50,303 nt of DNA, from contig QZEE01000026.1 in the NCBI GenBank assembly GCA_009917445.1, positions 1 through 50,303 of the forward strand. The letters are read 5' to 3'. Of the stretch, positions 8,174 to 17,012 are shown one piece after another. Source of the DNA: a bacterium D16-76 (GTDB taxonomy: Bacteria; Bacillota; Clostridia; Oscillospirales; Acutalibacteraceae). The notes under the pieces were generated by a model that made no database searches, was not told the origin of the DNA, and saw nothing but the letters and a program-made list of their open reading frames with translations. The position numbers and the translations under genes were made by a program. The number at the start of each line of letters is the position of its first letter. The first letter of the stretch is position 1.

Positions 8174-9784
8174 TTACAGATGCCTCCTCTTTAAGAAGAT
8201 CACCAGCCCTACCGCCAAAATCAGCAGGGGCAGCCCTACGGTGAACACGCCCAGGCCCAGCAGGTTGGCGGTATTGACGGACATGGTCACATCCATCACG
8301 TTAGTCTGCACCGAATCCTGCACCACGGTGACGGCGCTGCCGTCGGTAGCGGTAGCGTAGGCCAGCAGGTCACAGATATAGTCCCGGTTGCCAAAGGCCG
8401 TGGCCTCGATAAAGCTGTCGGTGAACACATAAGAAGAGCCGAACACAATCACATGCCGGGGGGACTGCCCGCCGTTTACCTCCATGTTCTTGGTGGCCAT
8501 AGCCGCTACGGTCCACTGGGCGGTCTCAGGGTTTTGGGTATCCTCCTGGGTGGTGCTTTCGGTGATGATATAGGCCGAATCGGCTGTGCGCCACAGGCTT
8601 GTGGTGGTGATGTCGGCGTTGCTGTCAAAGGCCAGGGTAAGGGGGGCGCTGCTGGGGGCCAGCAGGCGGTTATAGGTGTTTTCCGACAGGACGCTGCCCG
8701 CCTGGTCTACCAGCACATAGCTGGCGTTGGCCGCCGCCATGCGGCTGGTGCTGCTTTCGGCTACCACGCCGTGCTGCACCTGGATGCCCCACTCCTCTAA
8801 AAAGCCGGTCAGGCGGGGTAGCTGGGCCTGGGTGGGGTGGCAGGTGGCCAGCACCGCCACAGGCTCTTCCCGGTCCGGGTCGTTTAAGAAGGCCTGCACC
8901 TTCTGGATCTCTTCCTCGGTGTAGTCGTTATTGGGGGTAGGGATCATCAGCACCTGGGTGTCCTGGGGGATCTCCTCGGTGAGCATGTCCACCTCCTGCA
9001 CAGAGAAGTTCTGCTTCTCCATCAGGTCCATAAACTGCACCATGTTCTGGCTGGAAAGCAGCTCGCCGTGGCCGGTAGAGATGGTGAGCACCGGCACTTT
9101 CTCCAGGTTCACCATTTCCAGGGCGCCGGCCAGGGCGCTGTCAACTTTGGTGTAGGTCTCCTGGGCGCCGGTCATCTGGCTTTGCTGCACATCAAACAGG
9201 TCGTAGACGTTTAAGACCTTATACCGCTTTTCTGTACGCACCAGCACCATGCCGGTGGTCAGGTTCTCGGCGGCGTACTGGGTCATCAGGTCGGGGTTTA
9301 AGTCCGGGTCCACAAACTCCATGTGGATGCGGCTGTTGGCCTCCTCCAGCCTTTCGGCCAGGTTGGCGATCTGGCTGAACTTGAGGCCGTAGTTTGCGTA
9401 AAGCAAATCCTTGCGGTAGGCTTCTTCTGAGCCCACCAGGTAAATGTCTGTGTCTTCCGTAACGCCTTTGGCAATGTCCACGGCCTGCTGGGACAGGGTG
9501 TTGCGCTTATCCACGGTCAAGTCGATGTCCATAGAGGGGAAGCGCTCGGTAAGGGCGGTGACCAGGATGTTCAGCGCCACCACAATGGCAATGAACACCA
9601 CGCTGAGCAGGGTGGCCATGCCCCCGCGCTTCCACTTGTTGGCGTTAAATTTTTTCTTCCCCGCTTTCTCAGGGGCTGCCGCCGGGGCCGCGCTGGCCTG
9701 GGGGGCTTCGGCGGGGGCTTCCGGCTGGGCCTGGGGGGCGGTCTCGTTTATTTCTTCCTGGGGGGTCTTCTTGTCGGTATTCAC
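8174..9784 (-). CDS. GldG-like ABC transporter auxiliary protein
   Basis: A protein of 536 residues starting with GTG, with GGAAG about ten bases upstream. It has a Pro/Ala/Glu-rich cytoplasmic tail of about 50 residues, a membrane segment ('MATLLSVVFIAIVVALNILV'), a large external domain ('DIDLTVDKRNTLSQQAVDI' opening, 'VLTISTGHGELLS', 'VLMIPTPNNDYTEEEIQ') and a C-terminal membrane segment ending in KRRHL. This matches the GldG/ABC_transp_aux family, the extracellular partner of GldFA-type ABC systems. In Bacteroidetes these serve gliding and secretion; in Clostridia the substrate is unknown. Confidence 0.88.
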   Translation of the reverse strand: MNTDKKTPQEEINETAPQAQPEAPAEAPQASAAPAAAPEKAGKKKFNANKWKRGGMATLLSVVFIAIVVALNILVTALTERFPSMDIDLTVDKRNTLSQQAVDIAKGVTEDTDIYLVGSEEAYRKDLLYANYGLKFSQIANLAERLEEANSRIHMEFVDPDLNPDLMTQYAAENLTTGMVLVRTEKRYKVLNVYDLFDVQQSQMTGAQETYTKVDSALAGALEMVNLEKVPVLTISTGHGELLSSQNMVQFMDLMEKQNFSVQEVDMLTEEIPQDTQVLMIPTPNNDYTEEEIQKVQAFLNDPDREEPVAVLATCHPTQAQLPRLTGFLEEWGIQVQHGVVAESSTSRMAAANASYVLVDQAGSVLSENTYNRLLAPSSAPLTLAFDSNADITTTSLWRTADSAYIITESTTQEDTQNPETAQWTVAAMATKNMEVNGGQSPRHVIVFGSSYVFTDSFIEATAFGNRDYICDLLAYATATDGSAVTVVQDSVQTNVMDVTMSVNTANLLGLGVFTVGLPLLILAVGLVIFLKRRHL

Positions 9785-9824
9785 GTTTTCCCATCTTCCT
9801 TTCTATTTTGATTTCCCGCGCCCT

Positions 9825-10529
9825 TTAGCTCCACCTTCTGCTCTCCAGCCTGCGGGCTGTCAAGAACACAAAGACCGCCATGACGCTTAGGAAGAACACA
9901 GCGGCGGAGATGCTGAACATCCCCTGGGTGAAGGTGTTGTAGCGGTTGTTGAAGGAGACCCATTCTACCAGCTTGGAAAGGGCCGCGTTGGAAATGGAGG
10001 ATGTGAGCATATCAATATACATGAGGAACACGGACACCGCAAAGGTGCCGATGGCCGCGATGATCTGGCTGATGGTAAGGCTGGAAATGAACACGCCAAT
10101 GGCGACCATAGCCCCGCCGTAAAGCAGGGTGCCCAGGTAATTGCCCATAACCTCGCCCCAGGCCGGGCTGGCAAAGAAGTTCAGCACCGCCGCCGGCAAA
10201 AGGCCCAGGGTAGAGGCCACAAAGAACACAAAAAAGCTGGCTAAGAATTTCCCCAGGGCAATGGCTGTTACCCCTACGGGGGCGGTAAGCAGGGCCTGGT
10301 CGGTTTTGTTTTTCTGGTCGTCGGACATGCTGCGCATGGTGATGATGGGGATGACCATCATGGAAAAGGAGAACATGACCCCGTATACCGAGGAAATGTA
10401 GCTGGAAGAACCCATACGCATGACCAGGTAATAGTAGTAGCCATAAAGCGCCAGCAGCGCCGCCACGCACACATACCCGATCGGGGAATTGAAATAGGAG
10501 CGTATCTCCCGTTTACAGATCGCTTTCAC
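9825..10529 (-). CDS. ABC-2 type transporter permease (GldF-like)
   Basis: A permease of 234 residues. The GTG at 10529 gives 'MKAICKREIRSYFNSPIGY', the usual GldF-type opening, and has AAAGG eight bases upstream; an in-frame GTG at 10538 is directly on the ribosome site. About six hydrophobic segments are visible ('VCVAALLALYGYYYYLV', 'VMFSFSMMVIPIITM', 'FLASFFVFFVASTLGLLPAA', 'YGGAMVAIGVFISSL', 'IIAAIGTFAVSVFLMYI', 'FFLSVMAVFVFL'). It should form the membrane channel for the ATPase encoded just upstream, 16 bases away. It probably exports or extracts an unknown substrate. Confidence 0.9.
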   Translation of the reverse strand: MKAICKREIRSYFNSPIGYVCVAALLALYGYYYYLVMRMGSSSYISSVYGVMFSFSMMVIPIITMRSMSDDQKNKTDQALLTAPVGVTAIALGKFLASFFVFFVASTLGLLPAAVLNFFASPAWGEVMGNYLGTLLYGGAMVAIGVFISSLTISQIIAAIGTFAVSVFLMYIDMLTSSISNAALSKLVEWVSFNNRYNTFTQGMFSISAAVFFLSVMAVFVFLTARRLESRRWS

Positions 10530-10545
10530 GTTTCCCACCCTTTCT

Positions 10546-11613
10546 TTATTCCTGGCCGTCCTGGGGGGCGTCCCCTTCTGGCTGGCTGTCTTCTTCTTCG
10601 TCCTCTTCCGGGCCCTCCGGCAGCCCTTCTTCCAGGGGGGCGGTTTCTTCGTCCCCTTCTTCTGCGCCGGCGGCGTGGGATTCGTCTGAGCTGGTAAGCT
10701 GCAGGAACAGGTCTTCCAGGGTCAGGTCGGAGTTTTTAAGGGCCAGCAGGGGCCAGTTTTTTTCCGCCAGCAGGGCGAAAAGGTCCCGGCGCAGGTCGTA
10801 GTCCTGCTCGGCTTCTACACTGATCTCAAACACCCCGGGCTCTTTTTCCCCAAGAGAGGTGGCTTCCAGCACGTGGTCCATCTGGACAATGGCGGAAAGC
10901 ATGTCCGTTTCCGGGCCCTCGGCCCGCAGGACCAGGCGGTGGTCCCGGGAAAGGTCGTGGGCCAGGGTGTCGGTGGCGCCGTCGGCCACCAGGCGGCCGT
11001 TGTTGATGACGATGATGCGCTCACACACGGCCTGCACTTCCGGCAGGATATGGGAGCTTAAGATAACCGTATGGTTCTGGCCCAGGGCTTTAATGAGCGT
11101 GCGGATCTCAATGATCTGCTTGGGGTCCAGGCCTACGGTGGGCTCGTCCAAAATCAGCACGGGGGGGTTGCCGATAAGGGCCTGGGCAATGCCCACCCGC
11201 TGCTTATAACCCTTTGACAAGTTGCCGATAAGGCGGTTATAGACCTCTTCTATGCGCACCAAGCGGCAGATCTCTTCCAAATGCTGCTTGCGGGGCAGCT
11301 TCACCTTTTTCAGCTCGTACATAAAATCCAGGTACTCTTTTACCGTCATATCCAGGTACAGCGGCGGCTGCTCTGGCAAATAGCCAATAAGGCGCTTGAC
11401 CTCGTTGGGCTCGTCCAGGGTGCTTTTGCCGGATACGGCCACCTGCCCCGAGGTGGCCGAGAGATACCCGGTGATGATGTTCATGGTGGTGGATTTCCCC
11501 GCGCCGTTTGGCCCCAGGAAACCTACGATGGAGCCTTCTTCGATGGTAAAGCTCACTTGGTCCAGGGCAAGGCTGGCACCGTACCGTTTCGTGAGGTTTT
11601 TTACCTCTACCAT
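10546..11613 (-). CDS. ABC transporter ATP-binding protein (GldA-like) with acidic tail
   Basis: ATPase of 355 residues, first gene of the Gld-type operon. All nucleotide-binding motifs are present: Walker A GPNGAGKST, signature LSKGYKQRVG, Walker B 'VLILDEPTVGLDP', and the switch His in 'ILSSHILPEV'. GGAGG lies at normal distance from the ATG. Residues after about 300 form a very acidic, Gly/Pro/Glu-rich tail with no fold visible, which is unusual for this family and may interact with a basic partner. It energises the permease encoded downstream. Confidence 0.93.
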   Translation of the reverse strand: MVEVKNLTKRYGASLALDQVSFTIEEGSIVGFLGPNGAGKSTTMNIITGYLSATSGQVAVSGKSTLDEPNEVKRLIGYLPEQPPLYLDMTVKEYLDFMYELKKVKLPRKQHLEEICRLVRIEEVYNRLIGNLSKGYKQRVGIAQALIGNPPVLILDEPTVGLDPKQIIEIRTLIKALGQNHTVILSSHILPEVQAVCERIIVINNGRLVADGATDTLAHDLSRDHRLVLRAEGPETDMLSAIVQMDHVLEATSLGEKEPGVFEISVEAEQDYDLRRDLFALLAEKNWPLLALKNSDLTLEDLFLQLTSSDESHAAGAEEGDEETAPLEEGLPEGPEEDEEEDSQPEGDAPQDGQE

Positions 11614-11696
11614 ATGTCCTGATTCCTCCTGTCCTATATTCTGCCCAGGCAGGGCGCGCCTGCCCCGGGCTGGATGGCAATAGCGGCCTGGGTCTT

Positions 11697-11725
11697 ATAG
11701 TAGCGCAAAAAGCCGCGATTTGCAA
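11697..11725 (-). promoter_or_regulatory. Predicted promoter of the Gld-type ABC operon
   Basis: Minus strand TTGCAA (11725-11720), 17-base spacer, TACTAT (11702-11697), about 85 bases before the ATPase start codon. No other promoter is seen inside the operon. Confidence 0.55.
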
Positions 11726-11913
11726 GACCCAACTGGCAGCCGAGGTTTATTTTACCCGGGGAATGTGAATATTACGTGAAATCCTGGTGATTCTTTCCTT
11801 TGCGGGAGGCGGATAAAAGCGGCTGGGGCGGGCTTTTTCCCCTAAAAGTGACAAAAGGGTTGCAAGGGTTACAATCTGTTTACAAAATGCGGGTTTTTGC
11901 GCAAAACCGGCTG

Positions 11914-11953
11914 TTTGTTACCACTTTGTTACCGTTTACTGCCATTTTATAAT
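11914..11953 (+). promoter_or_regulatory. Tandem 11-bp repeats overlapping a promoter-like site
   Basis: TTTGTTACCAC and TTTGTTACCGT sit end to end (11914-11924, 11925-11935). TTTGTT of the second copy is 17 bases from TATAAT (11948-11953). Direct repeats at 11-bp pitch overlapping the -35 are the layout bound by OmpR/PhoB-type response regulators. The next gene downstream is the DUF1015 gene, about 400 bases away. Confidence 0.45.
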
Positions 11954-12016
11954 TATACGGATTTTCTATATTCCTTTAGCTTTTTTGGGCATTTTAGCCG
12001 GTTTGGGTGGGGAGGG

Positions 12017-12139
12017 AAGACCTTGGGGTTACGTCTCGCCTGCCGGCTCGGTCGGGTCAGAACGGCAACGCTTTGCGAAGCCATGCGTTTGCCCACATGG
12101 CAATCTTCCCCGCGCCTGCGGCAAGACCTTGGGGCGTTG
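12017..12139 (+). repeat. Mosaic intergenic repeat cluster
   Basis: Contains AAGACCTTGGGG twice (12017-12028, 12123-12134), the 23-base module at 12033-12055 that recurs unchanged at 40814-40836, and the AACGC...GCGTTT module at 12067-12090 that recurs at 19777-19800 with two differences. Confidence 0.75.
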
Positions 12140-12288
12140 CCCCCGAGGCCCCTTGACCGCGTATGAAAGGACATCCTCCCGACGCTTTTCACTTGACGTA
12201 TGCGCCCGAAACCTTTACAATATAAATTAGAAAAAACCTAACGGCGCGGGCAGGGCCTTGCGCACAGCACCCACCCAAAACGCGAGAA

Positions 12289-12328
12289 GCGAAGCGTGGG
12301 AGTCCAGAGGGGGGGTCCCCCTCTGGGG
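12289..12328 (+). repeat. TCCAG-hairpin repeat module
   Basis: GCGAAGCGTGGGAGTCCAG followed by a hairpin CCAGAGGGG/CCCCTCTGG. Related copies lie at 25438-25464, 34732-34766 and, in reverse, near 40913-40952. It ends about 20 bases before the DUF1015 start codon, next to its ribosome binding site. Confidence 0.7.
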
Positions 12329-12349
12329 AAAAAGGAAGGGGAAAGATTT

Positions 12350-13642
12350 ATGGCGGATATCCGTGCATTTCGGGCTTTGCGGTACGACTTGGAGAAGGCG
12401 GGGAAAATTGAGGAGCTTACCTGCCCGCCTTACGATATTATCAGCGAGGAGCAGCGGCAGGGGTTTTTGGAGCGTAACCCTCATAACGTCATACGGCTGG
12501 AATTGCCCAGGGGCGGTGAGGAAGAGGGCGGGCCTTATGCCTGCGCGGGGCGCGCTTTGGAGGAGTGGCTGGCTTCTGGCGTGTTGAAAAGGGATATGGA
12601 AGAGGGCGTTTATATTTATGAGGAAGAGTTCCTCTCTCAAGTGGATGGGGGGGAGAGGAAAGCTTTGCGGGGGCTTATCTGCCTGGTGCGGTTGGAGGAA
12701 TTTGCCGCTGGGGTGGTGCTGCCTCATGAAGAAACCTTGAGTAAGGCTAAGCAGGACAGGTTCCAGTTGATGGAGGCTACGGGGTGTAATTTCAGCCAGA
12801 TCTACTCTTTGTACCAGGACCCCGCCCATACCACCCGCCAGCGGCTGGACGCTTTGGCTGCCAGCTGTGAGCCACGGTATGATTTTTCAGACGGTCTGGT
12901 GACACATCGGCTGTGGGTGGTTAATGACCCGGTTGCTATTGAGGCTTTGCAGGAGGATTTTGCCGCCCGGAAGCTTTATATTGCCGACGGGCACCATCGC
13001 TATGAGACGGCCTTGAATTACCGCAACTGGCGCCGGCAGGGAGGGGGCTATTGCCCGGGCGCCGATTACGTGATGATGATGCTGGTGGACATGGCCGATC
13101 CGGGCCTGGTGGTGTTCCCTACCCACCGGCTGGTGCGGGGGCTGGAGGGGTTCAATGGGCAGGCTTTGTTGGATTCTTGCGGGGATTACTTCCAGGTGGA
13201 AGAGCTGCCGGGCCGGGATGCCGTGGAAAGCGCTTTGACCGATGCTTATGGGGCGGGGCAGCATGCTTTTGGCTTTTACGACGGCAAGGGGTGGCACACC
13301 CTCTGCCTGCGGGATGAGGCGGTATTGGATGGGCTTTTGCCGGGGTTGAGCAAGGCTTCCCGGCGGCTGGATGTGACGGTTTTGCATGGGCTGGTACTGG
13401 AAAGGCTGTTGGGGATCGACAAGGAGAACATGGCCAACCAGGTGAACCTCACCTATACCCGCTCGGCGGAGGAGGCGGCAGCCTCGGTGGATAACGGGGA
13501 GAGCAACGCTTGTTTCCTGCTGAACCCTACGCGCGTGGAGGAGATAGGGGAGGTGGCGGCTAATGGTGAGAAGATGCCGCAGAAGTCTACCTATTTTTAC
13601 CCGAAGCTGATTACTGGGCTGGTGATGAATAAGTTTGACTGA
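12350..13642 (+). CDS. DUF1015 family protein
   Basis: A protein of 430 residues. The ATG at 12350 follows GGAAGGGG at normal spacing and gives 'MADIRAFRALRYDLEKAGK', close to the usual family opening 'I.PF.ALRY'. The conserved family patch is present: 'TCPPYDIIS', 'NVIRLELPR', 'VVLPHEETLSKAKQDR' and 'YIADGHHRYETAL'. The function is not established; in Clostridia it is often found beside serine biosynthesis genes, which are not seen here. The gene is transcribed against fork movement on this side of oriC. Confidence 0.88.
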   Translation: MADIRAFRALRYDLEKAGKIEELTCPPYDIISEEQRQGFLERNPHNVIRLELPRGGEEEGGPYACAGRALEEWLASGVLKRDMEEGVYIYEEEFLSQVDGGERKALRGLICLVRLEEFAAGVVLPHEETLSKAKQDRFQLMEATGCNFSQIYSLYQDPAHTTRQRLDALAASCEPRYDFSDGLVTHRLWVVNDPVAIEALQEDFAARKLYIADGHHRYETALNYRNWRRQGGGYCPGADYVMMMLVDMADPGLVVFPTHRLVRGLEGFNGQALLDSCGDYFQVEELPGRDAVESALTDAYGAGQHAFGFYDGKGWHTLCLRDEAVLDGLLPGLSKASRRLDVTVLHGLVLERLLGIDKENMANQVNLTYTRSAEEAAASVDNGESNACFLLNPTRVEEIGEVAANGEKMPQKSTYFYPKLITGLVMNKFD

Positions 13643-13727
13643 GGAGGGCTTTGTTTGGGTTGGCCGTAAAATCTACGGGCTTTCCTTATGAGGGCTGGAA
13701 ATTAAATTTGTTGGCAGGTGATGGACG

Positions 13728-14276
13728 ATGAAACTTTTTGAGAAAACCCTTTCGGAACAGGAAATTTACAAGGGGCGCATTATCCGCGTCCATTTGGACG
13801 ACGTGGAGCTGGGGAACGGGCTGCCCGCTAAGCGGGAGGTGGTGGATCACCCGGGCGGCGTCACGGTGTGCGTTTTGACGGAGAAGGATGAAGTGGTTTT
13901 CGTCCGGCAGTTCCGGTACCCATATAAGCAAGTGCTTTTGGAGCTGCCGGCCGGCAAGCTGGAGCCTGGGGAAGACCCCTTTGAGGCGGTGAAGCGCGAG
14001 CAGTTGGAAGAGACGGGGACATCCGGCAGGCAGTATGTTTCTTTGGGGGAGGTGTACCCTACCCCTGGCTACTGCGGCGAGATTATACGGCTGTGGGCTT
14101 GCCGGGTGGAGGGGGCCCAGGCAGGGCTTTCTTTGGATGAGGATGAGTTTTTGACTACTGAGCGCATCCCCCTGCAAAGGGCGGTGGAAATGGTCTGCAA
14201 CAACGAGATACCGGATGCCAAGACACAGATAGGCATACTGAAAACGGCCCAGCTGGTAAGCAAGGGCCTGCTTTGA
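13728..14276 (+). CDS. NUDIX hydrolase, ADP-ribose pyrophosphatase type
   Basis: A protein of 182 residues, predicted to cleave ADP-ribose or a related nucleoside diphosphate. The Nudix box reads 'GKLEPGEDPFEAVKREQLEE' then TG, matching G-x5-E-x7-RE-x2-EE-x-G; Gln replaces the usual bulky hydrophobic after RE. The N-terminal 'IYKGRIIRVHLDDVELGNG' and 'VVFVRQFRYPYKQVLLELP' are typical of the ADP-ribose pyrophosphatase group. AGGTGAT lies upstream of the ATG. It follows the DUF1015 gene and precedes a lipoprotein gene by 13 bases. Confidence 0.92.
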   Translation: MKLFEKTLSEQEIYKGRIIRVHLDDVELGNGLPAKREVVDHPGGVTVCVLTEKDEVVFVRQFRYPYKQVLLELPAGKLEPGEDPFEAVKREQLEETGTSGRQYVSLGEVYPTPGYCGEIIRLWACRVEGAQAGLSLDEDEFLTTERIPLQRAVEMVCNNEIPDAKTQIGILKTAQLVSKGLL

Positions 14277-14289
14277 GGGAGGTTATATT

Positions 14290-14898
14290 ATGGAATGCAA
14301 AAAGATGGCGGCCGTTTTGTGCGGTGCTGCCCTCTGCCTTGCGCTGGGGGCCTGCGGGACACAGGAGCAGGCCGTTTCTTCGGCGGCGCCGCTGCCCTCT
14401 TCCTCTTCTGCTGTGGCCAGCATGCCGGAGGTCCCTTCGTCCTCTGCGCCGGAGCCTGCAGAAAAGCCGAGCCCTTCTTCTGTAGCCGCTTCTGACTTCA
14501 CGCTTTTTGATGAAGGGAACCTTATCTCCCAGGCGCTGAAGGAGGACCTTGACATGGCGGGTTCTTTTTCCGCTATAGAAAGTGCCTACGGTACCGCGCT
14601 GGCCAGATGGAAACGCTTTGTCGCCCTTGCGTACAAAGAATGCCTAGCTGTGCTGCCGCCGGACGAAAAGCAACTGCTGGAGACGGCACAAGCCCAATGG
14701 GAAGAGGAATTGGAAAAGTGGGCCCAAGAGGCGTATGAGGGCTCTGCCGTGCCGATTGAGGGCAGCTTGGGTATTACGCAGGGCCTTGTGGACGCCTATG
14801 AGGATCGGGCCCGCACCCTGTGCCGGATGAAATACAGCGCCGATGGGGTCATGCCCTCTTTTGAGGCCGCTATGGAAGAACCGGAAGCGGCTGGATAA
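14290..14898 (+). CDS. Lipoprotein, possibly LprI/DUF1311-like
   Basis: A 202-residue lipoprotein: signal peptide ending in the lipobox LGAC, then a Ser/Pro/Ala-rich linker of about 45 residues, then a helical domain ('LLETAQAQWEEELEKWAQEA'). The 'L...AQ..W......' spacing recalls the DUF1311/LprI family of lysozyme-inhibitor-like proteins, but the match is weak and the usual cysteines are not obvious. It probably shares a transcript with the NUDIX gene, 13 bases upstream. GGGAGG precedes the ATG. Function unknown. Confidence 0.75.
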   Translation: MECKKMAAVLCGAALCLALGACGTQEQAVSSAAPLPSSSSAVASMPEVPSSSAPEPAEKPSPSSVAASDFTLFDEGNLISQALKEDLDMAGSFSAIESAYGTALARWKRFVALAYKECLAVLPPDEKQLLETAQAQWEEELEKWAQEAYEGSAVPIEGSLGITQGLVDAYEDRARTLCRMKYSADGVMPSFEAAMEEPEAAG

Positions 14899-14945
14899 GG
14901 CCTGTGCAGTCAAACAGGAAAGTTTAGGGCCGCCCGTTTCAAAGG

Positions 14946-15001
14946 GGTTGCCGCGTGCCAGTGGCACGCGGCTGGCAACCGGCCGAGCGGGCAGGCGAGA
15001 C
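14946..15001 (-). repeat. 56-base hairpin repeat, module with GTCTCGCCTGCC
   Basis: Read on the minus strand this aligns base for base in length with 40814-40869, with fewer than a dozen differences. Both contain a long hairpin (here GGTTGCC.GCGTGCC / GGCACGCGGCAACC) around the loop CACT. Arm changes are largely compensated. Confidence 0.8.
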
Positions 15002-15026
15002 TTTAAGCCCAACTGTGGAAGCAATA

Positions 15027-15070
15027 AGAAAGCAGGCCCGGAGCCACATGCTCCGGGCCTGCTTTCTTAT
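15027..15070. terminator. Bidirectional terminator between lipoprotein and chemoreceptor
   Basis: Near-perfect inverted repeat AGAAAGCAGGCCCGGAGC ... GCTCCGGGCCTGCTTTCT with a five-base loop, flanked by A and T runs. It serves the two convergent genes. Confidence 0.9.
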
Positions 15071-15081
15071 TTGATTGGGAA

Positions 15082-16728
15082 TTACTTTAGCTTGAAGCGG
15101 TTGGTCTGGTCGCGGAGGATATTTACCTGCTGGAACAGCTCGGCGCTGACGGCGGCGGACTCTTCGCTGCTGGCGGAGTTGTTCTGGACGACCTGGGAAA
15201 TCTGGCTGATGCCTTCGGTTACCTGGGCAATGGATTCGGCCTCGCCCTGGACAGCCTCAGCAATGACATTGATGGAGCTGTTGGAATCCCGCACCAGCTC
15301 CAGGGTAGTCTCCAGGGTATGGGAGACCTCTTCTACGATGGCGCTGCCGCGCTCGGCCGCTTTGATGGAGTTTTCGATGAGTTCACGGGTGGCCTTGGCT
15401 GCCTGGTCGGACTGGCCGGCCAGGGTGCGGACCTCACTGGAAACCACGGCAAAGCCCTTGCCGGCGGAACCGGCCCGGGCAGCCTCTACAGCGGCGTTGA
15501 GGGCCAGGATATTGGTCTGGAAAGCGATATTCTCGATGGTGGAGATAATTTTGCCAATCTCCTGGGAAGCGTTGGTGATGTCCTCCATGGCGGCTACCAT
15601 CTGCTGGATTTGCTCGCTGCTGACGTTTACCTGCTCGCCGGTCCTGCGGGCATTGTCCAGGGCGGTAGAGGCGGCTTCTACGTTCTGGGCGGCGGTCTTG
15701 GAAAGGTCGTCCAGGGTGGCGTACAGCTCTTCTACGGCGCTGGCCTGCTCGGTAGCGCCCTGGGCCAAGGCCTGGGCGCCGCTGGAAAGGTGCTCGGCGT
15801 TCTGGGAGACCTTGCCTTCGGCGTTATGGATGTTGGACATGGCGTCGGACAGGCGGGAGGTAAAGGAATCGATGGCACGCTCGATGGTGCTGAAATCACC
15901 TTTATAGGGCATGGCCGTGGCTACCTTGAAGTTGCCGCCGGACAGCTCGGCCATGATACGGTCGATGTCCTGGACATAGCCATGGATGGTGGACATGGAC
16001 CCTTCCAACAGGCTGGCCATGGTGCCTACCTCGTTTATCAGGCCGCAGTCCAGGTCGATATCCAATAAGCCTTCCTGCAAGGGCTGGATGCGCTTGCTGA
16101 TCTTCAAAATGGGGTTTACTACCCGGGAGAAAACATAGGCCACCAGGCTGACCAGGCAGATCAGGGACAGCACCATGCAGACGCAGGACATGACAAACAG
16201 CATCAGGATGGCGCGGTTTACTTCCAGGCGGGTCTCTTCGGATATGGCGGTGGTGCGTTCTACCACCTGGTCCATATAGCCCACCAGGGTAGCCAGGTTG
16301 CTTTGGATGGTCTCTTGGTAATAGCCCTGGGCTTCCTCGGGACTTTCAGCCAGCATGCCCAGCACGTAGCTGGCGGAGGAATGCAGCTCTTTATGTAAAG
16401 GCTCTATTTTATCCCGCAGGGCCTTGATTTCCTGGTCGTCTGTGCCCAGGTCCCCATATACCCACTTGCCCAGGGCGCAGGTTTTGGGGTCCATACTGCC
16501 GGTAAATTCGGTGCCCGCGTACAGGGCGTTGCTCAGGTTAGAAGACCATTTATAGTGGGCTACCTCGGCTTGCTCTACGCTGCCCATCAGGTTATTGGCG
16601 GCCGTCCTGGCCTCCAGCGCCCCCTGGATGCTGGCCAGGTTCACGATGATGACAACAATAAACAGCAATACCGACAACAGGGCGCAGGCTACCCGGATGA
16701 TGACTGCTCTTTTGATACTTTTTCCCAT
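15082..16728 (-). CDS. Methyl-accepting chemotaxis protein with extracellular CZB-like domain
   Basis: A chemoreceptor of 548 residues. Membrane segments span about residues 9-32 and 174-200, with a sensor region between them, then a HAMP-like linker and a long signalling domain with the conserved hairpin tip ('[20 protein letters not shown]' then '[11 protein letters not shown]'). The sensor region carries H58, W61, C84 in 'CALGKW', H112 and H116, the three-His/one-Cys pattern of the CZB zinc-binding domain. CZB is usually cytoplasmic and C-terminal; here it should face outwards. It would bind zinc, or sense an oxidant through its Cys, and signal through CheA/CheW. No other chemotaxis genes are in the window. 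Confidence 0.93.
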   Translation of the reverse strand: MGKSIKRAVIIRVACALLSVLLFIVVIIVNLASIQGALEARTAANNLMGSVEQAEVAHYKWSSNLSNALYAGTEFTGSMDPKTCALGKWVYGDLGTDDQEIKALRDKIEPLHKELHSSASYVLGMLAESPEEAQGYYQETIQSNLATLVGYMDQVVERTTAISEETRLEVNRAILMLFVMSCVCMVLSLICLVSLVAYVFSRVVNPILKISKRIQPLQEGLLDIDLDCGLINEVGTMASLLEGSMSTIHGYVQDIDRIMAELSGGNFKVATAMPYKGDFSTIERAIDSFTSRLSDAMSNIHNAEGKVSQNAEHLSSGAQALAQGATEQASAVEELYATLDDLSKTAAQNVEAASTALDNARRTGEQVNVSSEQIQQMVAAMEDITNASQEIGKIISTIENIAFQTNILALNAAVEAARAGSAGKGFAVVSSEVRTLAGQSDQAAKATRELIENSIKAAERGSAIVEEVSHTLETTLELVRDSNSSINVIAEAVQGEAESIAQVTEGISQISQVVQNNSASSEESAAVSAELFQQVNILRDQTNRFKLK

Positions 16729-16821
16729 ATGCTCTCTTTCCTCTCTTGGGCCTTTGGGTTATAATGCCGGGCCCTTTGTTTCTAAGCAAAGCTGCGCGAG
16801 CTATTTGCGTAGGTATAATTT

Positions 16822-16851
16822 AGTATAGCATAAAACGCGGGGGCTTTTCAA
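16822..16851 (-). promoter_or_regulatory. Predicted promoter of the chemoreceptor gene
   Basis: Minus strand TTGAAA (16851-16846), 18-base spacer, TATACT (16827-16822). A DnaA-box-like TTTTCCACA (16876-16868) lies about 17 bases upstream of the -35. Confidence 0.65.
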
Positions 16852-16935
16852 CTCTTTTCTTTTCCTTTGTGGAAAAACACTTTATTTAGGAGCCCATCAC
16901 GCTAATCTGCTTTTTTTACACTATATCTTGGTACG

Positions 16936-16987
16936 CTTACAGGGAAAAGAGCCCCTGCCCTCTTGGGCAAAGGCTCCCTTTCCCTGT
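16936..16987 (-). terminator. Hairpin after gyrA, probable terminator
   Basis: Minus-strand inverted repeat ACAGGGAAA..GAGCC ... GGCTC..TTTCCCTGT, with the inner stem closed by GCCC/GGGC. The T run is poor, so termination may be incomplete. Confidence 0.6.
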
Positions 16988-17012
16988 ATTTTCCTGGGTG
17001 GGGCTGGGGGGC

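Larger units (their letters stand above)
11614..12349. other. Long divergent gap: promoters, 11-bp repeats and mosaic repeats
   Basis: A 736-base gap between divergent units. It holds the minus-strand ABC operon promoter, a plus-strand promoter-like site with an 11-bp tandem repeat, mosaic repeat modules from 12017 onward, and the DUF1015 ribosome site. No protein-like reading frame is convincing. Confidence 0.6.

Noticed and set aside
13660-13690. Terminator between the DUF1015 and NUDIX genes
   Set aside because: Only a five-base stem and a weak T run are visible.
14843-15907. Plus-strand open frame of 354 codons opposite the chemoreceptor
   Set aside because: Ser/Trp/Met-rich shadow translation; it also runs through a bidirectional terminator and a repeat module.
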